This document shows, one piece after another, positions 42,013 through 53,195 of a stretch of DNA of 64,000 nt; the stretch's first letter is position 1; the number at the start of each line of letters is the position of its first letter. Source of the stretch: Puccinia triticina (lineage: Eukaryota; Basidiomycota; Pucciniomycetes; Pucciniales; Pucciniaceae); the NCBI RefSeq assembly GCF_026914185.1, contig NC_070561.1, positions 5,270,001 to 5,334,000 on the forward strand, written 5' to 3'. The translations under genes were made by a program, and so were the position numbers. The notes under the pieces are model-generated. The model was not told the origin of the DNA. It saw only the letters and a list, made by a program, of their open reading frames with translations, and did no database searches.

Positions 42013-42373
42013 AGGAGGATTGAGTGGGGTGTGTTTTTACATAGCCTGGTTGAAGTTGTAGGCACTCCAGCTCTGGCTGGAGTGCACAGTACTGCACTCC
42101 CCTTTTGAGGAGGAGAAATAGCAGGAATGGAGTGCTGGGGGAATGCACTCCAATCTGATGGAGTGAGACTCATGGGCACTCATTACATTTCCTGGCCACT
42201 GGAGTTCTTTGTGCTGCACTCCAAAGAGTCTTGAGTCCCCGTTTCTGCACTCCAATTGACTTGGAGTACTCTAGTCTGTACTCCAAAAATCATTGGAGTG
42301 CACACTCCATACACTCACTTTTGGAGTGCTTTTGGGATTGTTTTGGAGTGCATTTAGGCTGACCCTAATCATG

Positions 42374-43609
42374 AGACCTTTGGCTTCTATCCGGCCCAGT
42401 TATAGTCTCTCTCCTCTTGCATGTTTTCCCAACTTGCTAGCTTCATACATCCACTTCCAGTCTGTTCTGGCCTTTTTGTAGTCTTTAAATCATGTTGAGG
42501 TTGATCAGTGTCCAAAGTGACTGAAAGTCACAGACACTGAATCTTGTGAAAGGCATTGGACACAAAGATAAATGTAGGTTGGATTCAGTAAAAAAGGAAG
42601 GCTGGATCTGAGGAAGGTGGGTTCAAAAAGATATGAGATTGCTAGTCCTGTAAATTATTTGGTAGGGAAATTTGCAGTATCAAGGCACAGCATGACAGAA
42701 ATTCAACCAGATACATTAGGTGTAGCAACAGCCACTGGTGATTATCCGTTTTTCCAACATGTCCTCCAAATCTACATATAACTAAAGGAATAGGGTCTGG
42801 GGGCCAAACAAACCTGTACAAAATCTGTCTATGCAAGTAACACCGGTGTCAATATCCTGTACAAAATCTGTCTATGCAAGTAACACCAGTGTTGGTATGC
42901 AAGTAACACCGGCGTTGGTATGCAAGTAACACCGGCGTCAATGCTCTGCTTTTGTATTAACCGCTTCCACATGGTCATGAACAGAACCTTCAAGTTTCAA
43001 TCTATGGCCTGTCCCTGAGTGCGTTTGAGCAGACTCAACCAATTTATTACTTCACACCCCCTGGAGCCCCAAATTTGGGGGCTATTGCCTCATGTCCTAT
43101 AATTATCTTGGATGATCATTCAAACAGTTGAGAACGTGAGCTTGAAAATAGATATGTCTTAAAACTACTTTCTCCCTATGCAGCTAGGCCAGTTGTTGAA
43201 GACAGTTATTCAGAATCCAATCTAGAACTTCAAGAAATAGCTGTCTTCAACAACCAGCCTGGCTCCATAGGGAGAAATTAGTTTTAAGACATATTTTTTG
43301 TTGAGCTCACGTTCTTGGCTAGTTGAATTATCATCCAAGATAATTATAGTAAATTTGGAGGCATGTTTGAAAAATAGTTTGTGATAGGTTGGCTGGCTGG
43401 TGGAGGCAATGAACGGAAAAGGGTGTGATGAACTGAAGAGGCAAAAATGGGAGGGGGAAGGCCGGCTTTTATACCTGAAAACAATCATCAGAGAGGGTAG
43501 GAAGGTACTCAAGAGACTGCTAGGAAGGAACTTGCTATTGTGGTCAAAAAGAATCCTAATGACCAATTCGGCAAAATTTGAACAGCAAAAATCAATAGAC
43601 TGGGTGTGA
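42374..43609. other. non-coding stretch with a short tandem repeat and a fold-back
   Basis: Positions 42808-42955 repeat TATGCAAGTAACACCGG(T/C) four times. Positions about 43075-43215 and 43230-43370 are inverted copies of each other (for example GTTGTTGAAGACAG with CTGTCTTCAACAAC), so this is a fold-back MITE of about 300 bp. No gene is supported. Confidence 0.55.
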
Positions 43610-43614
43610 AGTAA

Positions 43615-44773
43615 TGTCAGGCTTGGTGATGCCAAGAGCAAGAGGGCTCTTCTAGCTACGCCGGCGACAGAGCACGGTACAGTAGCGCGCGCAGCAAAAG
43701 CGCGGTAAAAAGTGTGAAATAGCTTTAAAAGGCTATTTCTAATGAACCAAAAAACTAGGTTAACGGAGGGGCCAGGGGCGCCTGGGGTTTTTTAGTGCCC
43801 TCCGCAGTTCTTACAGGGCCTGCGCACGAGATGCGCAGGGATGTTTGTGTCCTGTGACGTCTGGGGCCCTTGGAAAGGGGGTAGTTGCGCGATTACTCGC
43901 ACCCAGGAAATAGTTTGGGATAAAATCCCGATAGAAAAGGGAAAAAACGCAGACTTACTCTCAGCGAGGGTCTGCGGTAAAAAAGACTACCGATTCAAGT
44001 AAACCGAGGTCAAGGCAAGGTCCGGCTGGCGCACAGGTCGATTAGACGAGGGCGAGACGGGCAAAGCTTTGAAGTGGTTATAAATGTATCTGGGGGACCT
44101 TGAATCGCCCAAAGGCCCCCATTTATATATTCAAGCTACAACCGGTAGGGTTGTAGCTCTGTGTAGTTATTCTTCCTTCGGCTCTTCGGCCGGAGGAGTA
44201 GAGCGTGGACAGGAGTGTTCGAGGATTCTAGGATCCACATCGCTCCTGTCATTCATCTTTTGGAGATGACGGGTTCTCTCCCTCGATCCGAGGGAGGGTA
44301 TTTGATTTTCTAGTAATTCTCGGACTGTTCATCTGCGGCCAGGGAGATTCAGTAGTTCATTTTACTGCTACACTCCTCCGGCCGTTTCACATCGTTCCTT
44401 CTGTTTTCGTTTCTCCTAGTTCGATTGAACTGGAGAATGTCTCACAACCCGTTCTCTTACCTTGAGAGCGGGTTTCAACCAATTCATAACTGGTTCTCCG
44501 GCCGTTTTTGGCTGGAGTTCTACTATTTACCCCTCAACTTGGTTTAAGGTTCGAGGGGATATGTATTGCATAGTTTGTGGTGCGCAGCGCTTCTGCGCTG
44601 CAATTAATATTCATTAATGAATACCCTTTCTATCCTTGTGCGCGGCGCTCTGCGCTGCTACTATTAGTGAAAGAACATATTTTCTATCTTATCTTTAGCG
44701 GTTCTTTGCGCCGCTACTACATATGCTAGAATTGTTAGCCAGGCTCTAACTTATCATAGTAGCCCGGCTGACA
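43615..44773. mobile_element. solo LTR, 1159 bp
   Basis: It begins TGTCAGGC and ends GGCTGACA, a TG...CA terminus with inverted ends, and AGTAA flanks both sides (43610-43614 and 44774-44778). No retroelement genes are adjacent, as expected after LTR-LTR recombination. The LTR differs from both others in the window. Orientation is not determined. Confidence 0.75.
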
Positions 44774-44778
44774 AGTAA

Positions 44779-46003
44779 CTTGGTTTTTGAAGCTGTGCAT
44801 ACCTGGAAAAGCTTGAATTGCAATTGGTCAATTGGCTTGAGAAGTATTCTAGTGCTGACTAAGTTCAGCTCACAAATATAATAAATTTGAGCTGTTCATC
44901 ATTAGAAGATTAAATTCAAATTCAATTGGAAAAGAAGGTAATGTGCTGGAATGTGACAAGAAAAGCAATGAGTATGAAAGAAAGGAATCAGCTGATGATC
45001 TGCTATAATAGTTGTTTGGACTAGAAAGCATATTGACTAGTTGAAAAATTACCTTGAAGCCATTTACATTCTCAGAAGGAGAATCAAGAATGGTAAACAT
45101 ACAGATTTAATGGGTCTAGAACTTGATTGTGCCAAAGCACACTCCATGATAGGAGTGTGCCAAAGCCACTGGTGCAAGTGCCTATTACCTCCAAACTGAG
45201 CTGGTCTTTGATGATTTCAGCCATTGTTGAACAAATGTATACAGATTGTATGGGAGGGGCATTTCTTTGCCAAAGCACACTCCTTTATTAAGAGTGTGCC
45301 AAAGCACATTCCCTTCTAGGAGTGTGCCAAAGCACACTCCCTTCTAGGAGTGTGCCAAAGCACACTCCCTTCTAGGAGTGTGCCAAAGCAAAGAAAATTG
45401 GTGACCCGTTACACATTACGTCCACCACACGCTGACAAATGCCCGTGTTACAAGATTCCTTCAATTCACAATTCAACAAGGGAGCATCATCATCAAACCC
45501 TTAAACATTGCCAAATATACAATGGCCCTCCCCCAAAAATCATTTTGATATTACTGTCACTTTCTCATCAATATTTCTTGCACACAGAACCAGATCTTAT
45601 GAACCCATAGTGATAATTTCCATGTATGTATATCCCCATTCACATTTCCCTTGTTCAACCATAATTGCTTATTTGCTTGAAGTCAACAAGCGGAATAGGG
45701 ATCACTACTTACATAATAACACCAAACACTGAAAAAAACTCAAGAAACTGCTGCCAGTTGACATGCAATATTACAGTGCCTTTGTAATATTGCATGTCAA
45801 CTGGCAGCAGTCCCTTGAGTTTTTTTCACAGTGAAATTCCCCTGATTTATAATTCTGTGATGTTGTCATATCTCTCCCTAGTACTTAAAAGCTAGAAAAT
45901 GGTCACACATTGCAGTAGCTTCCGTGTCCATACCCAGATTTATTCTATCTTAACTATCATCTTCATTATGCCATCTCCTTCTGCTTTTTGTTGGTATTTT
46001 AAG
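44779..46003. other. non-coding stretch with a 28-bp palindromic minisatellite
   Basis: At about 45270-45392 a 28-bp unit (CAAAGCACACTCCCTTCTAG plus GAGTGTGC) repeats four times; each unit is a hairpin of CACACTCC and GGAGTGTG. A single related hairpin is at 45135-45165. No gene is supported. Confidence 0.6.
45727..45833. mobile_element. 107-bp CACTG-ended fold-back MITE
   Basis: Almost the whole element is one hairpin: CACTGAAAAAAACTCAAG and CTGCTGCCAGTTGACATGCA pair with their complements. AAA flanks both sides (45724-45726; 45834-45836). The ends CACTG/CAGTG and 3-bp duplication match two other elements in the window. Confidence 0.8.
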
Positions 46004-46384
46004 CAAGGGTGGGCAGTTACGTTACAGTATGTTACAAAGGGCTGATTGGATACCGTAACCTTTTTTTAGTTATCCAAATTAGCCATTTGGGTAATGTAAC
46101 ATTTTTTTTGAGTAAAGTAACATAAAGTAAATTTTTTATTTTTGAGTTTGGGAGGTTTTGGATAACGTAACTTTTTTGGGGTGAAAATCTTTGTTCAATA
46201 TTTCACAAAAAATTTGTCATTTGAATAATCAATTTAGCATAACACCACCAGCAAACAGCTGTTGTAAACCAGATTTTGTTGCGCTGACAAAATCCAAACT
46301 CAAATTCAAACTTGCGCCCCGGTTGTGTTGTCACCTGTTTTTCATTTTGTCACCTGTCATTCTCAGTGGCAGGTGCAAGAGAGC

Positions 46385-47290
46385 ACGACTCCCTCGATGG
46401 CTGGTGCTAACCAATTATCAAGGGGACATACACACCTAGCTCCCTTGATGGCCCATCTGTACCGGCCATCAAGAGCAACACCCTACACTCTCTCAATGGC
46501 CAGTCAGTACCGGCCAGCAAGAGTAAAGCACTATTTATACCCTTGATGGCCGCTACTGACCAGCCATCATAAGGTGATACACATACCCCTTGATGGCCTT
46601 TCAGTACACCGGCCATCAAGACAAAAACACTAAACTCTCAATGGCGCGTACTGGCCGGTCATCAAGAGCAAAACTCTCTCGGTGATGTGTATACACATCA
46701 CCCTTGATGACCAGTCAGTACCAGCCATCAAGAGGAACATAATACACTCTTGATGGCCTGGACTGATCGGCCATCAAGAGAACATACCACTCGATGGCCT
46801 GTCAGTACCGGCCATCAAGAGGAATATACTACACTCTTGATGGCCTGCGCTGACTGGCCATCAAGAGTGAAGCGCTTTCCTCTCAATGACCAGTTGGGTC
46901 ACTGTGCAAGATGTGCATGTCCTCTCAATGGCCAATCAGTCCAGGCCATCAAGAGTGTATTATGTTCCTCTCAATGGCTGGTACTGACTGGTCATCAAGG
47001 GTGATGTGTATACACATCACCAAGAGAGTTTTGCTAGGCCATCAAGGGGTATGTGTATCACCTCTTGATGGCCGGTCAATAGCGGCCATCAAGAGTATAA
47101 ATAGTGCTTTACTCTTGCTGTCCGGTACTGACCGGCCATCAAGAGTATAAATAGTGCTTTACTCTTGCTGGCCGGTACTGACCAGCCATTGAGAGGGTGT
47201 AGGGTGTTCCTCTTGATGGCCGGTACAGACGGGCCATCAAGGGAGCTAGCCCTTGATGACCGGTTAGCACCGGCCATCAAGGGAGTTGTG
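46385..47290. repeat. palindromic array, GGCCGGCCATCAAGAG type
   Basis: About 20 diverged units of the form CTTGATGGCC...GGCCATCAAGAG separated by short spacers. The core is CCGGCCATC instead of CCGGTCATC, a distinct subfamily of the arrays elsewhere. Confidence 0.8.
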
Positions 47291-47376
47291 CTCTTTGTTG
47301 GAATATATGCTGCAAGCTCCATTTGAGGGGCCAAGCTATATGATCTAATATCCAAATATCACCAGTAATACCAACT

Positions 47377-47451
47377 GTGTGTTTAGCTCAGTGGTATAAG
47401 AGCAGCTCTCATGAATGTAGAAGGTCGTGGGTTCAAATCCCACAACACACA
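47377..47451 (+). tRNA. tRNA-like sequence with defective anticodon stem (probable pseudo-tRNA)
   Basis: The acceptor stem GTGTGTT/AACACAC is perfect. The D stem GCTC/GAGC, variable loop AGGTC and T arm GTGGG-TTCAAAT-CCCAC are good. The anticodon arm (CTCTCATGAATGTAGAA) does not give five proper pairs with a U at position 33, so the identity cannot be assigned; a loss of function or derivation from tRNA-Met or tRNA-Phe is possible. A and B boxes for RNA polymerase III are preserved. It sits inside the element at 46243-48447. Confidence 0.5.
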
Positions 47452-47602
47452 ACTCTTTTCACCTGAGTAATTTCAACACTCTTTTGCACCTGCCACTGAG
47501 AATGGCAGGTGAAAAAATCCACAACAGGTGACAACACACCCGGGGTGCAAGTTTGAATTTGAGTTTGGATTTCGTCAGCGCGACAAAATCCAGTTTATGT
47601 CA

Positions 47603-48427
47603 CACTGCGGGCATCTCGATGTCGCTGCGGACCGCAGCAACATCTGACGATTCAGTGGGGATTCAAACCCTGCGCAACAAGTATTGCAGCAACACTTGGC
47701 CGGCTGTCCATCAGCCGGCCACCGGGGTATGTACACACAACGCACCTCTCGATGGCCGGCACAACGACCGGTCACCAAGAGAAGTATGCACTCCTCTCAA
47801 TGGCTGGCCCAAGGACCGGCCATCAGGAGCAGTCCTTGTGCCGGCCATTGAGGGTTGTCCACACTCCTCTCAATGACCAGCATAACGACTGGTTATTGAG
47901 AGGAGGAGTCCACACTCCTCTCAATGACCAGTACAAGGACCGGTCATCGGGAGGAGGAATCCATACTCCTCTCAATGCTAACACAGGCCGGCGTCAAGAG
48001 GAGTACATGCACCTTGATGCCCGGTCTGTGCCGTCCATTGAGGGAAGTGTGTATGTCCTCCTGATGACTGGGCCTTGGGCCAGCCATCGAGAGGAGTGCG
48101 TACTCCTCTCGGTGACCGGTTGTTGTGCCGGCCATCGAGAGGTGTCTGTACTCCTCTTGACGCCGGTGTGTGCTGGCATCAAGAGGAGTGTGGACTCCTC
48201 CCGATGAACGGTCCATGAGCTGGTCACCAATACGAGTGAGAGGAGTGTGTAATCCTCTCGATGGCCGGCACAAGGACCGGTCATCGAGAGGTTGTTATGT
48301 ATGTACTGTGGTGGCCGGCTGTCCAAAGGCAAATCAGCCGGCCATGTTGCTGCAGCTGACGCTGCATTCTGATATGCAGCGTCATGATGTTGCTGCGGCC
48401 CGCAGCAACACCGAGATGCCCGCAGTG
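47603..48427. mobile_element. 825-bp CACTG-ended element with CCGGTC array, 3-bp target duplication
   Basis: Termini CACTGCGGGCATCTCGATGT and the complement of CACTGCGGGCATCTCGGTGT form a 42-bp inverted repeat (47603-47644; 48386-48427). TCA flanks both sides (47600-47602; 48428-48430). Deleting it with one TCA rebuilds the right terminal repeat of the host element. The interior (47735-48300) is a CCGGTC/CCGGCC array. CACTA-superfamily membership is inferred from the ends. Confidence 0.88.
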
Positions 48428-48450
48428 TCAGCTGTTTGCTGGTGGTGTAA

Positions 48451-49172
48451 TGGTAAGTGCCTGCCTCTTGTATGTTTTGCAACATGCAGGTTGCGGGTTC
48501 CATCCTCACTGTTCACCTATTTGGACCTGACACCCTGGGCAGAAAATGGCATCAGTGCACCATGAAAAAACTGAGGGGAGTAGGTGGTAGGTGACCTGTA
48601 GCTAACTCCAGCCTTAACTCCAACCATAAACTTATGTAAAAGTGGTAGAACCCCCTGATGATGAAAAAGGGCCCATTGTTATTCAAGGGGAGTACACCCG
48701 GGGAGTCCTTCCACAAGGTTAACCCGTGGAATCCACAAGGAGTCCACGTGGTAGCCGCGCGCGAGGTCGGACCAGCGTCTGTTGGTCCACACGTTCACGG
48801 GGTCTCCACCAAGTGGATCACGGGGGCACCTCGTGATGGCCCCGAGGATTCCACGGATACTTACAGATGTGAACCCGTGGAATCCACGTGGCCACGTAGG
48901 CGGGCCAGTGAAAAATTCAGCAGAAGCGCACCTTGTTCAAAAGTATTGCTCATGGGACTCAAACCCACAACCAGGCTGGGAGCTTGTAGTGGCAGTGCCA
49001 TACAAATCGACAATTTCACATTGTCACCATTGGCTGCTTTACATAGTATCAACCCCCCAAACAATGGTTTGCAATTGGGTTTGCAATAGGTTTTTTTGTT
49101 AAGTTTTTTTTTTAATTTTTTTTTTTCCTCTATTCAAAATCAAGTTTTGTCGGACTTTCAAAACCTCAGACC
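48451..49172. repeat. CCACGTGG-rich repeat and unique DNA
   Basis: The part 48690-48900 resembles inverted 5380-5630 (GTGGAATCCAC, GGTCCACA). A T-rich tract precedes the MITE (49085-49135). No gene is supported. Confidence 0.5.
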
Positions 49173-49531
49173 ATCCGCACTGGGCACTAAGTTAGCCCGG
49201 ATTAGGGCACTTAGTTCGACCCCGCAACCGCATCGGGTTGGATCAACCGGGGATCAACTTGACCCGGAGCTTGGTTTGGAGCTAGTGGGGTATAAATCTA
49301 GCCCCCACTAGTCCTCGGACTAACCTCAAAATGAATATTCATCATGCTTTTCAGCATGAACTTTATGTGTTTAGGTGCCAAACACATAACATATAGGCAC
49401 CTAAACACATAACCTCCGACGGCCTCGGACCCGCTAATCCCCACCCATGCGGATGGCCAATTGGATTAGCGTATTCCAATCGTAATCCGAGCTAGTTAGC
49501 CCAGGCTAATCTAGCCACGGATGCAGATGCC
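49173..49531. mobile_element. MITE copy B of the 358-bp family
   Basis: It matches copy A (20575-20932) along its whole length, about 359 bp, in the same orientation, including the internal TGTGTTTAGGTGCC hairpin. The flanks share CTCAG (49165-49169 and 49532-49536), an eroded duplication. Confidence 0.82.
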
Positions 49532-50562
49532 CTCAGGACCAGCCTGAGGTGGTCTTGGCTGGAAGTAAAAAAAAAAGAAAAAGCCGTGGAACCAACGTGA
49601 GCAATGAGCTGACGTGGTCTCCACGCGTGCCAGGAAGGCACATTGTGGAAATGACGGGGAAAAGTGTGAAGCCCATCGGTTCCACGTGGAAAAAAAGCGT
49701 TTTGAGGAACCAACGAGCTTACCAAGGGGTTACCAAGCCGATCCTCGTTGGTCCCACGGATTACCCTCCTCTCGTCGGTTCCACAAACGGGCAGGTCAGG
49801 AAGTACCCCCGCCGTGTATTGTTGGAGTACCACTGGAATTTCAGCATATTTTACTGAATGTCACCTGACACCTATTCACATCAATTTTTTCATGGTTAGT
49901 GGCTGTTTTGCATCAACTTGAGCCCAATACGTACTCATGTTGAACAAAAAAACCCACAAATTGTCATTTCCCTTGGAAAGTTACGGCTAAGTTACCCAAG
50001 TTTGGGCAAACCTGTAACATAACCTGTTTTGTTGAAAACTTCTGGGTAATGTAACTAGAAAAAAACAGCCCTTTTTCTGTGGAAGATATCCAAGTTTATT
50101 GAATCCACACAATCATGGAGCTCAAGATCATGGTTTTGGCCTATTTTTTTCTCAAAAAACTGTTGAATTTACTCCCCAAACACTCCGGAGAGCACCTTGG
50201 AATCACCCTTCAGCCCGTGCCGCAGCAACACGCAAAAAAGGGTGGGTTGAAATGAATTTCAAGGAGGGCCTAATCAAGTGATTAGGGCAGCTCCAGGGAG
50301 GGGGTAGGACAATACCGGATCCCCTGGGGGAAACACACCTCCTCCTCCCTCCTTAAATAGACGTTGGGTCGCCACCCAACTCTGAACCGAGGCAATACAT
50401 ACCTGTGTCACCCGCGGCCACCGCCACCGCCCACGCCTCGCTGTCGATAACAACGGGCTCCCACGCGACCTTTCCGGATCAAACTCGTCCGTCTCCGGAC
50501 CCTTCCCCTCGCCTCGTTGGTTCACAACCAACGCCACGGCAATAGTACCACCAAGCGGCAAT
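49532..50562. other. internal remnant of the hAT-like element
   Basis: 49560-49850 contains CCACGTGG-type repeats; 49960-50065 holds the GTTAC subterminal motif. 50150-50560 shows no protein I can name. Confidence 0.35.
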
Positions 50563-51560
50563 AGAGATGTCATCAGGTACCTCTTTGCGGGTACCTTGTG
50601 TCCGTGGGGGGTACCTGTTGGCGGCTAGCAGGTACCCGCCGGCGGGTGCGGGTGTCTGGCCTGATGAGCTGCTACCCCCCACTACCCGTCTACCTCGCCA
50701 AGTGGAATCCCTCATGGCTAGTGGTATACCAACAACCCCTCGCCAAGAGGGATTCCACTCGGTGAGCTGGTATACATATACCAACTCGCCAAGATGGATC
50801 CTTCTTGGCGAGTGGGTATACTACACATACACCAGCTCGTCGCCGAGAGGGATTCCTCTTGACGGGCTGGTATGATACACCAGCTCGCCGAGAGGGCTTC
50901 CTCTCGGCTGGCTGGTATACATACACCAGCTCGCCGAGAGGGCATCCTCTCGGCTGGCTGGTATACATACACCAGCTCGCCGAGAGGATGCCCTCTTGGC
51001 TGGCTGGTATACATACACCAGCTCGCCGAGAGGGCTTCCTCTCGGCTGGCTGGTATACATCCACCAGCTCGCCGAGAGGGCTTCCTCTCGGCTGGCTGGT
51101 ATACATCCACCAGCTCGCCGAGAGGGCTTCCTCTCGGCTGGCTGGTATACATACGCCAGCTCCCAAGAGGGCTTCCTCTCGGCTGGCTGGTATACATATA
51201 CCAGCTCGCCGGGAGGGCTTCCTCTCGGCGGGCTGGAACACGTACACCAGCTCGCCAAGAGGGCTTCCTCTCGGCGGGCTGGAACACGTACACCAGCTTG
51301 CCAAGAGGGCTTTCTCTCGGCGGGCTGGAACACGTACACCAGCTCGCCGAGGGGGCTTCCTCTCGGCGGGGTGGTATACATACACCAACTGGCCAAGAAG
51401 GCTTCCTTGCTTACTTAGCCGCAAAAATTCTCCACACCCGCGGGTACCTGCTTCCTGCTCCTCAGAGGGGTGCCGGTGCGGGTGCGGGTGCTGAGAATTA
51501 GTGGTTTGTTGGGGAGGTACCCACACCTGTGGCGGGTACCCGGGTATCAAGTGACATCCT
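50563..51560. mobile_element. element with GGTACC arms and a 46-bp palindromic array
   Basis: The ends AGAGATGTCATCAGGTACC and the complement of AAGGATGTCACTTGATACC are similar to each other and to the AGAGATGGCA...GGTACC end at 21074, so the two elements are related. The array 50690-51420 has about 15 units of 46 bp (CAGCTCGCCGAGAGGGCTTC, CTCTCGGCTGGCTGGTATAC). The core is GCCGAGAGG with TGGTATAC, not CCGGTC. A target duplication was not found. Open frames of up to 286 codons across it are artefacts of a repeat without stop codons. Confidence 0.7.
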
Positions 51561-53061
51561 TATGCAGTATACATGAAGATCTGTGATCTATGTTGAGTCC
51601 ACCCCTTTGTTCAAAAAGGATCCTTCACTTTTTGCCTGAAGGGACTCTCACTCTTGAGGTGATTCCTTTTTTTCCAGACTTGTTTACTATTAACAAGACA
51701 ATTCCCTTTCTGGTGACAACAAGACCATGTACCAGGATAAGTCCAGCTATGAAGGTACCTCAGCAATCAACACACGTCTTAGGAGATGGGTGAGAAGGCC
51801 AACTTCATGCATTGCGTTGTCCAGAAGCTAGATTTTTGACGCTTTTGAGCAACCTTTTCTTGTCATCATCTCACTCCCCAAAGCCTTCAGGCCAAAAGCA
51901 GTCAAGTACTTCATCAACCATTACGGGACAAGGCTGGTTGTCAACGCCTGCCACATCATTCATGAGCTGCACTATGCACATGTGACCTTGTCCATTAAGG
52001 TCATCATCTCCGCCAAAAGCACAGGAACTCCAGCCTGTTGAGCCCAAGACTGTCTTTGCTGGGGAACAACCCCGGCGCCTGAAGTGATTGGAATAACAGC
52101 TTGGCATCAGCATCCAAGAAATTGAAGCAAGGATGTTGGACGCAGCACTTTCTTTGGGACAAAAAGTTACACATGTGTACTGAAATCAACACCCTTTCAC
52201 CAAAGCTTGAAGTTGTTCCCATCCTACAGCTCACATTCCTTCAAGTCCAGCCTCACTGAATTCATTTGGCTGCACCTCTGGGATGCTCGGGATGCTCAAA
52301 GGGGTTGCATGACTCAATCAAACCATTTCTCTTGTGTGGTTGGGCAACTGACCTGGCTCAGGTTGGACAAAAGGGCACAACATTGTGTTCTTCTCTAAAC
52401 TCAGTGGCTACTGTGTCTCAGCCAACCAACCTATATATTTGATTGCAGCTAAGCTATGTTTTGAACTGCACTAATGCTCTGGTTAGTGAATTCTGCCTTT
52501 CTTTTCCCCCTCCCCCCCACTTCCCCCACATTTTGTTATTTGTGACTCCTTTGACCTGCCAATTTTAGTTTATTTTTTCTGATGCTGGAGATTAGTTTTT
52601 TTTTTTCTGCAATGTCATGCATCCTGAGGGAAGAAGAAAAATTAAAATGAGGCCTGTCCTGATTGGGTGTTATTTTTCTTTTTTTGAGTTTTCTCAGATG
52701 TGTCAAACTGTGGTGAATGTTGAATGAGTCCCCTTGAATCTTTTGAACTGACTTATTTGTGATCCATACTTCAAATAAGAAGAAAGCAAAGTTTGATTTT
52801 CTCAAACTTACGGGTCTTTGTCAAGTTCACCCAGGCTGTTCTGCAAAATCATGCAATGGTTGTACAGTGCCCTATCAAGTGTTTAGGGTGGTGCCAAAGC
52901 TTTTCCACTAGACCTCTGGCTAAAAAAAACTCATAGGAACCTGTACATACCTGGTAAAATTGCTTTGTTGAAAGGTTTTCCTCCACTGAAAAGTGGGAGA
53001 AATACTATGGAAAGGTTTTCAAGTTTGAATTTGAGCTTGGTTGCCTTTTGCTGTGCTGGGG
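51561..53061. other. non-coding remainder of the hAT-like element
   Basis: Short open frames occur at 51870-52400, but none shows a known motif. It may be a heavily decayed transposase or host fragment. Confidence 0.3.
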
Positions 53062-53092
53062 TTTGCAGCGGCGAAGCCGCCTTGGCCTCTAG
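53062..53092. repeat. 31-bp repeat, inverse partner at 58888-58918
   Basis: The reverse complement begins CTAGAGGCCAAGGCGGCTTC and matches 58888-58918 with one mismatch. The two copies bracket the GCP2 gene. Confidence 0.8.
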
Positions 53093-53195
53093 TTGTAGCT
53101 AAAATTAAGATATCTGTAACTACAGGGTAACATAACTTCAAAAGTTAAGTTACAGTTACGTTCCCAATTACGGGTAACGTAACGGCCCACCCTTG

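Larger units (their letters stand above)
32057..42365. mobile_element. hAT-like non-autonomous element (about 2.0 kb) expanded to 10.3 kb by a nested Gypsy element
   Basis: TAATCATG flanks both ends exactly (32049-32056 and 42366-42373). The terminal inverted repeat GGGTCAGCCTAAATGCACTC is perfect over at least 24 bp. Subterminal regions (32080-32400 and 42060-42345) are crowded with GCACTCCAA and GGAGTGC in both orientations. Inside these lie CCGGTC-core arrays (32405-32728; 41025-42010) in opposite orientation, so the original element was nearly palindromic. The 8-bp duplication suggests hAT ancestry. No transposase is encoded. The 154-bp element at 60516-60669 has almost the same termini. 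Confidence 0.88.
46243..48447. mobile_element. CAC-terminated element with long inverted repeats, nested
   Basis: Left repeat CACCACCAGCAAACAGCTGT and onward (46243-46380) is inverted at 47480-47602 plus 48428-48447, about 135 bp, interrupted on the right by the element at 47603. TAA flanks both ends (46240-46242; 48448-48450). The interior is a GGCCATCAAGAG array (46385-47285) and one tRNA-like sequence. Confidence 0.8.
46004..53195. mobile_element. hAT-like element, 7.2 kb with nested insertions
   Basis: The ends CAAGGGTGGGCAGTTACGTT (left) and the complement of CAAGGGTGGGCCGTTACGTT (right) form a terminal inverted repeat. TTTTAAG flanks both sides (45997-46003; 53196-53202), with the eighth base not matching. 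Subterminal GTTACGTTAC-like motifs recur (46015-46170; 49985-50065; 53125-53185). GGGTGGGC ends are common in hAT elements. No transposase frame remains that I recognise. It contains the elements listed at 46243, 47603, 49173 and 50563. Confidence 0.75.

Noticed and set aside
48430..48512. Second tRNA-like sequence (GTAATGGTAAG ... GGGTTCCATCC)
   Set aside because: It has A- and B-box-like strings, but no acceptor stem pairs and the T stem is poor. It also crosses the end of a transposable element.
50690..51550. Long open frames on both strands (up to 286 codons)
   Set aside because: They follow a 46-bp tandem repeat that lacks stop codons in several frames, and give the same short peptide over and over. 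No start context or domain.
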